Positions 25,701 through 38,192 of a stretch of DNA of 64,000 bases are shown here, piece by piece. Source of the stretch: Anagrus nilaparvatae (taxonomy: Eukaryota; Arthropoda; Insecta; Hymenoptera; Mymaridae); the NCBI GenBank assembly GCA_022575985.1, contig JAKSXM010000258.1, positions 186,001-250,000 of the forward strand, read 5' to 3'. Each line of letters begins with the position of its first letter. The first letter of the stretch is position 1. The translations under genes and the position numbers were made by a program. A model generated the notes under the pieces. It ran no database searches. It was not told the DNA's origin and saw only the letters and a program-made list of their open reading frames with translations.

Positions 25701-27599
25701 AATTAAAATTCAATAATTAATCCGATTTTCTAATTAGTATAAACTTTGAGCGTATTTTACGCTGCATTGAATATTAAATGTTGAACGAGTTAATTAGTTA
25801 ATTAATTTTTAATTAACCTAGAAAAAATACTAGTTTCAGACTTTTGCGGACTGTGTAAGTAAGTAAGGACAATGTCTAAAGTGGCTAACTGTACAGTTAA
25901 TGATATTAAATTATTACGACTGTTAAAAGCCGGAAATTATTACGTTACGAACAAAAAACTACGTACTCTTATAGAAAAATCCACCGGGACTTATAGGATC
26001 GAAATTTAAATTTCTGTCGATTCGATTCAAAAAATCTTGCATATAAAAGACTTGATTATTACTTTTTAAAAAAAAAGTTTAATATAAAGTTTTATATGGC
26101 GTTTTATGTAAACAAAAGCGAGCTTACATTATGAAACTTTTGGTAACGCGAGTATATGAAAAGCTTCTTCATTACTCGTTCGAGAAAAATCTTTTCATGC
26201 TACGTCTTTTCATTCATAGAGATTTATTAAGATTACGTTTTTTTGCAATAACGACTGAAATTTATTAAAATTCATTAAACGTTTCTCTGATACTAAAACT
26301 TTATTTCCTAGGCTTATTACCGTAAATAGAGAAATCTCCCTACATCCAGAGTTTAAATTAAAACGCAATGAGCGGATCAATTAATCGTTTGTACGTGCTC
26401 GGTGTCTTGATTAATTAAAATTGCATTAGTTTTTAATAGATTTTTAATTAAAAAAAAGGTTAATTTAACTTTGTTCAAACTACGTTTGTCCTCTTACCAG
26501 CAAAGACCCTTCTAAGTAACCCTATTAGTAAAGATAAGTCGCAAAATGTCATCTTCGATAATGCTGGGGATCCCTAACATCTGTTGTGGTTTGACACAAG
26601 AGATTCTGGAATCATGCGTCAAGTTGCTACATATATCTCAAGTAAATCTGTGTGTGTGAGTGTACGTGTAAAACAATTTTAATAGGGTTTCCTCTGAGCC
26701 GATCCGTTGATTAACTACTGACGGAACAAGAGTAAATCCTCATTTTCTATTATGTGTATGGAAGCCTGTATGTACTGAAAGATTTGAATTAGTTTGTTCC
26801 CTCGTGTATTGATTGATCGCTCGTGGAAACTGCTTTACTCGTTAATCAGAAAATAGGATGGCTATAATGTGCATGCAGATGATGGAACTGATTTTTCTTC
26901 TCGGTTTAGTTCAAACATCAAATGATTGGTCTTAAACAATTCAAAAAACAAAATCTCTGCATGAGGTAGAAAATTTAATTAATTCTTTAAAAAATGTTTT
27001 GCAATTTTTATCTTCAAACACAACTCATAAACTAATGCATTTTGCATACAACGAATGATGAGCTCGGTAATTAATCAAATTCAGGAAAGAAATGATTTAA
27101 AATAAATTATTAGCAGTCATTTTTTTTGTTTAGTTTTTTACTCGCTTGCAAATTACATAGAGAAAAAAACGTTATTTTTAGTTGGATAAATTTGAAAAAA
27201 AGAAGGATTAATTTAAAATTCTAAGGAGTATTTTTAATAAAATAAAAATGAGTTATTCAGAATTTTAATAAGAAAAAGGCTTTCGTGAAAGAAGGAAAAT
27301 ACGTTAATCAAAAGGCTTTTGTGAGTAAGGAAAAAAGGGATGGATTTAAAAGTAATAAAATTTTTCATTTCTTAGAAAGGTTAATTATGAAAAAGTGAGA
27401 GAATTTTTACTAAACATAAATAAAAATGGAAAATAAGAGAACAAAGAGGCTTTTTGGCTGTAGAAGTTTATAAGCTTTCAGAGGTGTTACCCTGCATGAC
27501 CTACGCTGTCTGACGTAAAAATACAAAAATTTACCAATTAAAGAAAATACTGAACTTGAAAAACCAACACCTAAAACTGAAAGAAGTATCATTAGCAGG
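22793..27599. other. AT-rich non-coding DNA, with a possible promoter or 5' exon island
   Basis: No coding gene is supported. A less AT-rich island at about 24525-24620 (CGGTTCGAGTTTGCGCATATT, CGACCGGCGTCGTGCTTGATG), including CTCGCAAG followed by GTATTT, could be a transcription start with a non-coding first exon, for instance of the RapGEF gene. Nothing in the sequence links it to a specific gene. Near 25463-25502 is a short inverted pair, CTCATGTA / TACATGAG. Confidence 0.45.
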
Positions 27600-28191
27600 C
27601 ATCCAGATCTTTAACTATTTCGTTCTCTTTTTCATCGAATTTAACAACTGCTCTTTTTATCACTTGAATTCAGACTCCCATTTCTTATCCAAGGCTGTTT
27701 CCATCAAAAATTGTCAATTTTCAAAAATTTTAGTAACAAGTGACTTTTTCTTCCAAAGTTAATAAACACAGGATGAACTGGTAAATAAAAGTTGATCTCA
27801 AATCTTGTGAATCTATGATAAAACTCATCGTTATCCAAAAATTCTTCAGCAGCTAGTTCGCTATTTATGATTACTTCGTTGAGTTGAGTGTCATTGATGT
27901 TTTAATGACATTTTTGGTTAGATTTCACAAATAACTTTAATATATTCGCAGTCACTGATTTTTTGTACCACATCCAATTCCCGTATTCGTAGCATTTCTA
28001 TCAGAAATATTTTCTATCGAGTCCACCATGAGATGTTTCTTAGTTACGAAGTTTATTTCTGTTAAGTGTGGAAATATTTCAGAAGCTTAAAATCTTCAAA
28101 TTTGATTGACAGTCAAAACAATTAAAACAACAATTGTGCACAAAGTCAGGAATGAAAGTAAAATTTTGATTGATAATTCAAGCTATACGTT

Positions 28192-28706
28192 TCATAAACG
28201 ATTGGTACCAAAGCAACGAATTATTCTGTAAACTTGATGCTGGATAATCTCTATTGGAATCTCAACAAACGGTACTAAATACAAATCCAACCTTTTAGCA
28301 ACAAATGTGACGGTCACTAAATTTTGAGAACTGACTTCAATGACTGTGCAATCCAGAAATCCGTAAAAATAAAAAATTACTTGCAACAGATTTGAATTTA
28401 AAAGATTTTTTTTCATAAAAAACAAGAATTTCAGGTTTTTCGCCAGTTTGATAAGAAAACTCATGCCATCAAGTACACACTATCCATAAAACCACCAGAA
28501 AACACCAAAATATGCAAATTCGAGCTAGTATTGTAAAACTCGTCATTCAATAAAAAATAAGAAAAAGTTGGAAAATAATAATTGTCAATCAGTGTAATTA
28601 GAATACGATTAATCAAAATTTGCGAAGAATCAATGTAGCTTTCGTACTTATCTGTTGCGTCTTCATTTGTGTATAAAGTTATGTGATGCGGTTTAATTCC
28701 ATTCAA
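28192..28706 (-). pseudogene. Decayed - strand coding remnant, family not recognised
   Basis: Two partly overlapping - strand frames seem to be parts of one protein. The first (28706 to 28461) includes NRILITLIDNYYFPTFSYF and LHILVFSGGFMDSVY. The second (28464 to 28192) includes LKFLFFMKKNLLNSNLLQV and FYGFLDCTVIEVSSQN. Further weak traces follow to about 27700 with many stops. The layout (short hydrophobic and polar alternation, with a 'cTVIEV' strand) is loosely reminiscent of a divergent insect ionotropic receptor, but I see no diagnostic motif. No splice sites or intact frame support an active gene. Confidence 0.3.
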
Positions 28707-31700
28707 AATACTTAATTATTAATTCGCTTGTTGTTGTTGTTGTGTTGATTTTACGAATTTTACAACCCGAGAGAATAATTGATATCCAAGTTTTTAATTG
28801 ATTGAGTAACATCTATAATTTTGTAAATGAAGTGATTCTTCACTTTCCTCTTTGTCATTACTGAGTCTCTGGCACAAACTGCTTTAGGATATTCATCAAA
28901 AAAAGTCAATAACAACCAAAGTTCGTATAATCGAATAAACCAATAGCAAAAAAACCACCGAGTTCATGGACTAAAAATTTTCAAAAGCATAATTTAATAA
29001 TCGTTCCTTTCACATAATTCCAAGAAAATATTTTCTCTCAACATTAAAATTATTGTTGTTATTACTAATTTCCTTGATTTTTCACACATAGCCATGGAGA
29101 TTGGCATGTATTGTACATGAAACATTGTGTAATTGATAATTAACATATAAAAAAATTTGTTATGTATTTTAAAGCTGTATTATGTAAATTACGTTAATCA
29201 ATTTCATACCGTAATTAATAATGATAAGAGGAGGGAAAAACTCGTTGGATTTATGTAGAACAAATTTTTTTATTTATTTTTTTATGGATGTGTTAAGTGT
29301 ACGATATATTGGCACAGAATGCGTAGAGTTTACTCGATTAGCAGTGACTCGCGCATGTAATTATGGGAGATTAATTATTAATAAACAATAAAGGAATTGT
29401 GCTGACTGGGTACAAACTCTTTGTCAGTAAATCAAATACCAATTTTTAAGTGAATAAAAACACTAAGCCAGATGGTGTAAAATTACAAAAACACAGCAGA
29501 TATTTTTTTCATTGATAAACCACGTGGTAATTACGCCCTCTTTATTGGAATTTTATTAAATTCGTATTTAAATCCAATCAGCTCACGTAGAGTAATTCTG
29601 ACAGTTTTTCCTTCAACGTCAAAACCAGTTAGTGTTAAAAAAAATTAAGTTAAAAAAGTTTATAATTCAAAAGTTTTTTACCTACAAATTGAAATCGATT
29701 CTTTAATGCACTTTTATAAAACAGATCTACTTTTATATTTGAAATGAAGATGGATGAAAAGTTTCTGAATGCACTAGGAAATTTTTTTATCTCAAATTGA
29801 GTTTTATACACACATTTTTCCAGCGTGTATGGTTTAGATTTCACATAAAAAAGATTTTTTATCAAAATTTACATTTTTTATCGTTTTCTGTCTAGGAAAA
29901 ATAATTCGAAATTTCGTTTTTACGAGCAATAGAATCCAGCTGTTACCGTCTGCTAATACGATTATTAAAAGTATTTTTTAGTGTTTTGTCTAAAAGTGCC
30001 TTGTTATCAAAATTCTTCTCATATTTTTCTTTATTAACCATCAATACGCAGCTATTAAATAATTTGCAACTGTTTTTTAATATAAAAAAGTTTAATACCC
30101 ATGAGAAATAAACGTGAGAATCGAGAAAATAAATTAGATCAAACAACTGAGTTTATTGTTTCTTTCTCTATCCCTCTGTGTACACAGGAAGTTTGTAGTA
30201 AATACTGTAAATGAACTTTAGTAATGACTCGATGAAATAATGATTTGTAATTAACTAAATAATGCTTTCTTTAAAAAATCAAATATTTCCATTTCGTTTT
30301 TTTCCATTTCCTTTTTCATGGATGAAGCTGAAGCAAGGCCATCGAAAAAAATCTGTCATTGATATTTAATTTAATATCGAGATTGCCTTACAGGCCTTTA
30401 AAAAAAGTTTATTTACCATCACAGGCACATGATTGATTTTCTTGTTTATATCCAGAATATTAAATCGAAGGTTTTTATTAGAAGACAAAAAAAACTAAAT
30501 AATAAAATTTCCCTTGACAAATCTTCAACGATTTTCGATATTTTCACATTATCCCTTTTTTTCGTACTGCTCTTCAGTTGGTATCGATTATAAATATTTT
30601 GCTGACGTCAATTTTCTCGTTATTGGACATTTAATGCACTTGAGATGTTTCTTTTTATGGTTATTTGGAAAATTACATACGAACAGTCGAGAAAGTGTGT
30701 ATGAATTTTTTTTATTGCTTTCTTGTTTGACATTGCCTTAAGCATTTATAAGTAAAAGCCAATTTTCATTTATCGATGGGAAAAAAGGCGAGAAATTCGA
30801 GTTTCTTGTTTGAGGGGCTCACCCAGCTGGAAAATCGGAGAGGATTTTAATTCTATCGAGGATGTTTTCAGAGAAATTGAATTTTTTTGGGTTTCAGGGT
30901 TTGAAAGAAATTGCAAAAAACCGATTAAAATTTATAATTTCACTTATTAGCTCAAAGCCATATTCCGATTGAATTTCAAGAGTCTTGTAAATCAATAAAT
31001 TAACTTTATTTGGGGTTAAAGTAACACACTACGCTAATTATCCAGTCAATTTCACATGCCATTCCATGATTAAATTAGTGCCATATTAGGAAACTCAAAT
31101 AAATTATCTGCCAGAGGCTAATTATTTTTTAATCAAGATATTTTATTAAATAAACAATATTTTACTAATAAATCAGAATATTTTTCTGTGTTTTTAACTG
31201 ACATTATTTTTTTTTTAACGCCGTAAGTTATAATTATTTTATGTTTATTCGAACATCATTTTTAACGAGAATATTTTTTTTTATGTTTCCAAGTATTAAA
31301 AAAAGCTCAGTTTTTTACTTTTATGTTTATTAGTGTGAGACAGTGGATTTTTTATGGAATTATTTTTATTAGTTGTGTTGTTTTTGGTGTATTGTGGATT
31401 TTTTGGTAGTAAATATCTTGAGGATTAGGGAATTTTGACCTTTTTTTCAATTAGTTTTCATTTAACGTCATACTAAAGTCAAATTTGTCGGTAAAATTTT
31501 TAAAAATGTACTTTTACTTTTTTATGCTTTAGAAAATAAAAAAAAATTATTTCAGGCTTTAAAGTATAATTTTTGCAAGGGAATGAATCAATATGAAGTT
31601 ACAAATGTTGTTAAAAACGGAATAACTACATTTGACAAATTTAAAACTCAGTCGGTAATCCAATGTTAAAAACATAGGGGTTAAGGATGATCTTAAGCTT

Positions 31701-33899
31701 GACAATAAATTTGTTCAAAATTAGCATAAAACTGAATATCCCTAAAAACTAGCAGTGTACTATAACTCCAACTAAAATATCTGTACCAACCTACACTCTA
31801 AGAACTAAATCAAACAAAAAATTTCCATAAAATAATTAAGCATGAAAAAAATTTCCTTAATTAAATATTGAATTTTTTTCAAGCTCATACATGAAAAACA
31901 AACACAACTCTACGATTATTATTAATGTAAAATAAATAATTTTTCAAGCACATACATTATTAAATATAGGCAAAGCAAATATACAAAAGTATATAACTTT
32001 AAATGTTTACTTTAAAAATTACAAACAGAGAGAGAATAATTTTCTTCGTGTTTGCATAAAATTTTTTTCCTCTCATATTTTTACAGTAAATTAAGAATTT
32101 ATAAAAAAAATATTTGACGTGTAAAAAGTTATTAAATTTTTGAGTAGACAAGAAATCCCGAAAATTACAATCAAAATGTCACTTAATCGTTTATAAAAGC
32201 TCTATCTCTCGTCATAAATAATTTCGTTACGCATTTTCAACGTCAGATAGAATTATAAACAGCGTAGGAGGATATTAAAATTTTTGGGATATATATTGTG
32301 TAATAAAGCGCGCAGGAACACAAAATATCGAACGAATAATATTTTCTCTCTCATTTTCATTATATTTTCAAAGAGTTTTAAAAGCTTTGCTCCCTTTGCT
32401 TAACACGCATAGATGAATATTTTGTAAATTATAAAATAAATTTAAAGATTATTAAACTTTGTAAGAGAAATTGTATTAGCTATGCATGTGTTAACATTAA
32501 GGTTATGTGATACCTTTAATTATTACAGTTATGAGGATCCTTTGAATTATTATAATCTACGTGACATTTTTGGATTTTCAGTGTCTCGGAGATTATATTT
32601 TAAGGGCTTTTAAATACTTGTAAAAGTTAATGCTCGAGTTAATGTGAAAATTTTTTAGGTTAAGGCGCTTTGGAATTTCAGTTTTATGACCAACCGAGTT
32701 TTAATTTATTTAAAAGTATTTTTAGAAAATGACTTTTCTCACGGATATTTAGGATTTATTGAGATTGACGTGGAAATATTTTATGTCATACAGTTTTGAA
32801 TTTTCTTATTTTGACACTCAATGGCAGATTCCTAACCTAAAAATCTTAAGCACGTTTTGAAACAAAACAGTCCCTAAACCATAACTTTTTAAACGGATTT
32901 CTAACCTCAAAAACATATTTCTGTTTAAAAGAATGTTTGAACTATCAATTAAATATTAATTGATTTTCCTAACCTACAAAAATTTATTATTTATCATAAA
33001 ATTCAGTAACGAAGAGTATAATAAAAGAACATATTTTTAAAAAATAAATAGTACTAAAAATTAACAATACATCCTTTTATTTATGATTACATAAAATTTT
33101 TACTATTCGATTTGTTATTGTCCTTTCATGATATTATATAAAATCTACTTTTTCATTATCGTGTTCTATTTTTTTATTCATTATTTATATAATAATATTA
33201 TGAAAAAGATTAATTTTTTTTATTCTATTATTTATTTGCGCTCTTTTGTTTGTTTTAAATATATTTATAAAGTCAGTTAGATATTTACTATTCAAAAAAA
33301 TAATTTTAATTATAAGCTAAAAAGAAAAAAAAAGTGTTATTTTTTAATTAATTTTTTTATGAAAAATATATATCAGAAAAGTTAATTAAAAACAAATAAT
33401 TAAATCCTTAATATTTTATTTTAACCCTACTTTTTAAAAGCTAACCCTACTTTGTCATTATCCCGTTTCCCTCGCATGTATATTCTCTACAATAGGTCCG
33501 CGTAATTCGTTTAATGAACACGAAAATGGACCTTTTTCATTACAAAACCCATCAATTTTTTACGATTTTTAGTAAATAATCGTTTCTGTAATTTAAAGGA
33601 TTTACTGGTAATATAAATTACGATTGAATTTGACAATCTCGGAAGCATTTAGGGGAATAACGATCGTTAATTAATTAATTAGAGAATATTTATTACAGGA
33701 TTTCGACTTTTATTTGAAAATAAAGTACTGTTTATTTATTATAAATGACTTGAAACTTAATATTTTAATTATATCAAACCTCGGTGGTTTTCCCGAGTGA
33801 ATAAATTAAAAAAATTGTGTAGTTTATTTTCGCGTCAACAGCGATTTAAATTTTAAAAATTTTTGATTTTTTTTTAACAATATAATTTTGTGTAATGTA
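28707..33899. other. AT-rich non-coding DNA
   Basis: No gene is supported. A fragment at about 32818-32930 repeats 'TTCCTAACCTAAAAATC' and 'TTTCTAACCTCAAAAAC' phrases related to the interior of the element at 22094-22792, suggesting an old related insertion. Confidence 0.5.
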
Positions 33900-33901
33900 T
33901 A

Positions 33902-34167
33902 CACGGATAAAAATTCAGTTGACTAACGCGTCCACTATTTTGTTTTGAATCGGAACCAGTATTTTGAGCGAAATTCTCACCCAAATTAGAATGTGCGCTT
34001 GACAAAAGATTAGATTCGCGCGCGCCCCATATTATGTTGTTTATGCATGGAACTACTTGATTTAGGTTAGATTCTGGTCTAATTTTGTTTTATGCATACT
34101 CCATATTTTACTGGTCGCACCACAAGCTATCCTTTTGGCGCGGTAGTCAACTGAATTTTTATCCATG
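33902..34167. mobile_element. TA-flanked MITE, 266 bp
   Basis: The ends are CACGGATAAAAATTCAGTTG and the complement of CATGGATAAAAATTCAGTTG (both continuing ACTA), with TA outside each (33900-33901 and 34168-34169). There is no coding content. TA duplication and size fit a Tc1/mariner-type MITE. Confidence 0.75.
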
Positions 34168-34612
34168 TAGTTATCAAAAAAGATTTTCAGTATAAATGAT
34201 GAGATGCCCAGTACAATTATAAATATGTAAATTCGTCTTCTGCGCAGCGTGTCTTACTAACCTCTCAGATTTAATACTACTCGATACTATACTTAAATAG
34301 GGTTCATTGAATTTAAAAATTTTTTGAAAATAAACAATACGCCACTCAGTCCCAAAAACGCGGGAAGCAGGGCAGGAGATAGGTCATGCTGCATGACACA
34401 TGGTATATCAGGTGATAAATCAGGAAGCACAACCATGTCAAATTCACATCTGATTGAACAGGTGATATAACACTTTTCTTTTTTTTTTTTTTTGTTATAA
34501 TTTTAATTAAATTTTTTAATTACAATTTTTTTAAAATATTTATTTAAATAATTATTACTCATTAAAAATTAATTAAAAAAAAAGAAAAAAAAAAAAAAAA
34601 AAAAAAAAAATT

Positions 34613-34696
34613 TGCCGTGACGGGGAATCGAACCCAATCCCGAAATAGCTCTTACTATTTCAAGTCCAATGTCTTACCGATGTGGCCAGCATCAGT
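34613..34696 (-). ncRNA. tRNA-Ser-like Pol III promoter unit (left arm)
   Basis: This is the inverted copy of the unit at 36447-36529, read leftward on the - strand and followed by the A-rich tract at 34584-34610 (a T tract in the direction of transcription). It includes the A-box-like TGGCCACATCGG and the B box GGTTCGATTCC. The anticodon-arm region resembles tRNA-Ser(UGA), but the acceptor and anticodon stems do not close. Confidence 0.6.
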
Positions 34697-35134
34697 ATGA
34701 CAAATGTGTTTGTATATTTTTTTCTTTTGTATTTCGAAAATAGCATAAAGTAGCATAAAATTTGGTCATTGTTTTTTATTTTATTTTTAATTTTATGATT
34801 TTGATAAAAAATTAAATATAAATAAAAATTACTTATTAACAAACTTACACTGTTTATAAATTTTTATAAATTATTCCTTTTTTACCAAAATTACTTTCGA
34901 GTTAGTTAATAATAATTATTTATAGTCCGGGGCTATCAGTTAAAAAAAAGGCCAAACCTCTACCTAATTATGAAAAAGGTCAAATCGACCTGAAACCTTT
35001 TGCATTCGCTTCGGGAAGATGTTAATACAAAAACGCCAGAAGGAAATTTTGCGTAAATGAAGGGGGGCATTTTCACCCCATTTTCCCCCAGATTTTTCCG
35101 ACAAATTTATTTGATTTTTTTTCGATTTTGGCGA

Positions 35135-35575
35135 TACTCCAGTCAGCTAATTTAATGGTTAAATATTGAATATTTATGAAAAATAAGCCGAAATTCTTGA
35201 TTAGCGACACAAAAAACCTATATGGACATATCCTGGTTGCTCAAAGTGCCCAAATGGCAAAAACACTCCCTTTTCGGGGGTAATTTTAGCCAATTTTGGG
35301 GTGAAATTTTCATTATTTATGAAAAATAAGTCGAAATTCTTAACCAGCGACTCAAAAAACCCATATGGTGCAAATCTGAGCGCTCAAAGTGCAACTATGC
35401 AAAAAACACCCTATTTTGGGGTAGTTTTTTGCAAATTTAAGGGTGAAGCCCCCATTCCTTTACGAAATTACCCCGATTTTCGTGTTCAGCGACCCAAAAA
35501 ACATATAGTAAAGCAAATCTCATTTTCGCCAGTAAAAATACAACCCCCCCCCCCCCCTGTATTTTGACTGAAGTA
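35135..35575. mobile_element. Nested foldback element, 441 bp, 3-bp duplication CGA
   Basis: The ends are TACTCCAGTC and GACTGAAGTA, flanked by CGA (35132-35134 and 35576-35578). It shares its right half with the element at 8035-9619: the same GCGACCCAAAAAACATATAG end, GGGGTGAAGCCCCCAT block and sub-repeat units, and a run of 14 C at 35544-35557. The right arm of the surrounding palindrome near 36005-36015 (complement) has the uninterrupted sequence GGCGAGTGCCG. That is the empty site, and it confirms the insertion and the duplication length. Confidence 0.85.
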
Positions 35576-36446
35576 CGAGTGCCGATAGGTTTTTTGGGTC
35601 GTAGAATTCAAATATGAAGTAAGAAACGTTATTCGATGCCTTCCAGGGGGTGATTTTGGCTTTTTTCACATCTTTAACGCCCCTAATATTAAATATGAAT
35701 AAAAACTTTAATTTTTAATTTTAAAACGCCTACTCAGGTTTTTTGGGTCGTGGAATTCAAATATTATGTGAGAAATGTCATTCAATGCTTTCTTGGGGGT
35801 TAAATTGGCCTAAAAAAATTATCAATTCCTAAAAGAAAACATAACATTAAGGAAAAAAAAAATATTTTGAAATTGGGAAGAACAGTGCATTTAAAGAATG
35901 ACATATTTAGGAGGTAAAAGGGGTTACAAAGGCCAAAATCACCCCTGGGAAGGCATCAAATGACTTCATATTTGAAATCTACGACCCAAAAAATCTATCG
36001 GCACTCGCCAAAATCGAAAAAAAACTCAAGTCTTAAATTTGTCGGAAAAATCTGGGGGAAAATGGGGTGATAATGCCCCCCTTCATTTACGCAAAATTTC
36101 CTTCTGGCGTTTTTGTATTAACATCTTCCCGAAGCGAATGCAAAAGGTTTCAGGTCGATTTGACCTTTTTCATAATTAGGTAGAGGTTTGGCCTTTTTTT
36201 AACTGATAGCCCCGGACTATAAATAATTATTATTAACTAACTCGAAAGTAATTTTGGTAAAAAAGGAATAATTTATAAAAATTTATAAACAGTGTAAGTT
36301 TGTTAATAAGTAATTTTTATTTATATTTAATTTTTTATCAACATCATAAAATTAAAAATAAAATAAAAAACAAAGACCAAATTTTATGCTACTTTATGCT
36401 ATTTTCGAAATACAAAAGAAAAAAATATACAAACATATTTGTCATA

Positions 36447-36527
36447 CTGATGCTGGCCACATCGGTAAGACATTGGACTTGAAATAGTAAGAGCTATTTC
36501 GGGATTGGGTTCGATTCCCCGTCACGG

Positions 36528-36529
<2 letters not shown>
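36447..36529 (+). ncRNA. tRNA-Ser-like Pol III promoter unit (right arm), followed by a T tract
   Basis: The order is TGGCCACATCGG (A-box-like), ATTGGACTTGAAA (as in the anticodon loop of tRNA-Ser UGA), a small AAATAG/CTATTT hairpin, GGTTCGATTCC (perfect B box) and CGTCACGGCA, then a T run from about 36532. The 3' acceptor strand TCACGGC has no matching 5' strand, and the anticodon stem does not pair. So this is not a working tRNA gene but a tRNA-derived, SINE-like promoter unit. The T run would act as a Pol III terminator. Confidence 0.6.
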
Positions 36530-36558
<29 letters not shown>

Positions 36559-36798
36559 CTTTTTTTTTAATTAATTTTTAATGAGTAATAATTATTTAAA
36601 TAAATATTTTAAAAAAATTGTAATTAAAAAATTTAATTAAAATTATAACAAAAAAAAAAAAAAAGAAAAGTGTTATATCACCTGTTCAATCAGATGTGAA
36701 TTTGACATGGTTGTGCTTCCTGATTTATCACCTGATATACCATGTGTCATGCAGCATGACCTATCTCCTGCCATGCTTCCCGCGTTTTTGGGACTGAG

Positions 36799-38192
36799 CA
36801 AAAAGTTTTTGTGATTGAATCATAATTTATTTTAATACTGGCAAATAAAGATATTGCATTGAAAGTATAGGAAAAAAAAGTATTATAAACTCATAAAATT
36901 TCGTTTAAAATTGACAGAACGAAATGATCATTTCATCGAAAAGATCATTGTACCGGAAGACGTGATTTTGCGTGCGTGAATTCCTTTGAAAATTGAAATT
37001 TCTTTCCTATACACACACTCACAAATAAATACATAAATAACATCTCTTTACTTCAAATACCTACTCCTTTCACCGCGCTCTAAACGCATACGATTATTTA
37101 TCTAACTAAAAAATTTTCCCGCGGCTAACTTTTTCTTTACCTTTTTTTTAATAAAAAGTTTATTTATTTTTTTCTTGAGAGTTTGCTGGTTTCCGTGCAT
37201 CGTTTCATCCGTACCGCTCTCGATGCTACTTATATATTTTCTTCTTATATTATTAAAGTTAGTCTTAGGCTATATAAAAAGCGTATATACTTTTCTGGAA
37301 TCATTCGCCCGAAACCTCAAAGAAAATATATAGTTTACATTTATTTATAAGCTCTCTGTGTTTAGTATCTATAACTAACCTAACCTTACTTTGATATTAT
37401 ACATTTTGTATTTTTTCAGAGAAATGATTAAGTCTTTATATATATTAAGTTTTCAATAATTATTATTATTATTATTCTTGTTGAAAAAATATTAAAAAAC
37501 ACAGAAAAATATATAATATTATGAAAATAAATTTAAATGTTTTCTCATAAAAATAGGTAAAAGTAATTTAGTACTTTTAAAATAGAGTTTTATTGAGTTT
37601 CTGCGGTTTTCAATAAAGAAACTGTAATACTTATTATACGCTTATGCAATAATACTATTTTCTTAGAAAACCTGCTTTCAACATATTTTTTAGTAATTTA
37701 AAAAAATTTAAGTTGGCGGCAGTGTACAACATCTTTACTTATAGGTTAGGTGATTTATTTTTTATTATTTTTTACCTTTTTCTACGAAAAATGACAAGGA
37801 GCAATAAGTATAAAAAAATCAGGGAAGGTGGCTATTTGTTTTGGTTTTTAAAAATGCGTTTTAGCAGAGAATAGGTAATGTGGACTCGCCATAACGGCTG
37901 ACTAATTACCGCGGTGTTAAGGTTAGTCGAGTTTCTAGTGGACAGTTTTGCCGCTTTTTAAAATAAATCCAGTAATATTCTGAAACTCTCCAACCAGAAT
38001 TAACTGTATTTTGAGGTTAAGTTTGATAATTTATAGAGGTTAGATTAAGATTTAGGTTAGGTTACAGAGCAATAGTAACACAATAGGGAATAAAATAATT
38101 GCAAATTTTATTTTAAAAGTAAATTGAACTTCAGAAACTTTATTTGAATGTATTTTATTTATTGAATTTCAAATTTTATTGAAATTTGCAGT
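36799..38192. other. AT-rich non-coding DNA
   Basis: No supported gene or repeat boundary is seen in this stretch. Confidence 0.5.

Larger units (their letters stand above)
34345..36798. mobile_element. 2.45-kb near-perfect palindromic element, tRNA-like units in both arms
   Basis: Both outer ends are inverted copies of CTCAGTCCCAAAAACGCGGG, and the arms match for roughly 900 bp each once an insertion in the left arm is removed. In a 60-codon comparison between 34660-34842 and 36300-36482 only three residues differ, so the arms are young or kept alike. The loop is about 35690-35900. CA flanks both ends, a possible 2-bp duplication. Each arm holds a tRNA-Ser-like sequence followed by a long homopolymer tract. 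A second transposon (35135-35575) sits in the left arm. No transposase is present. The class is not identified. Confidence 0.85.

Noticed and set aside
30514..30741. 75-codon + strand frame with hydrophobic stretches
   Set aside because: It begins at a non-ATG codon, is isolated, and its composition is explained by T-rich DNA.
34660..36482. Pair of nearly identical 60-codon frames
   Set aside because: They are the same sequence in the two arms of the palindrome and overlap the tRNA-like unit; they are not genes.
36447..36529. A functional tRNA-Ser gene
   Set aside because: A and B boxes are present, but the 5' acceptor strand does not pair with TCACGGC and the anticodon stem does not close, so it is tRNA-derived rather than a working tRNA.
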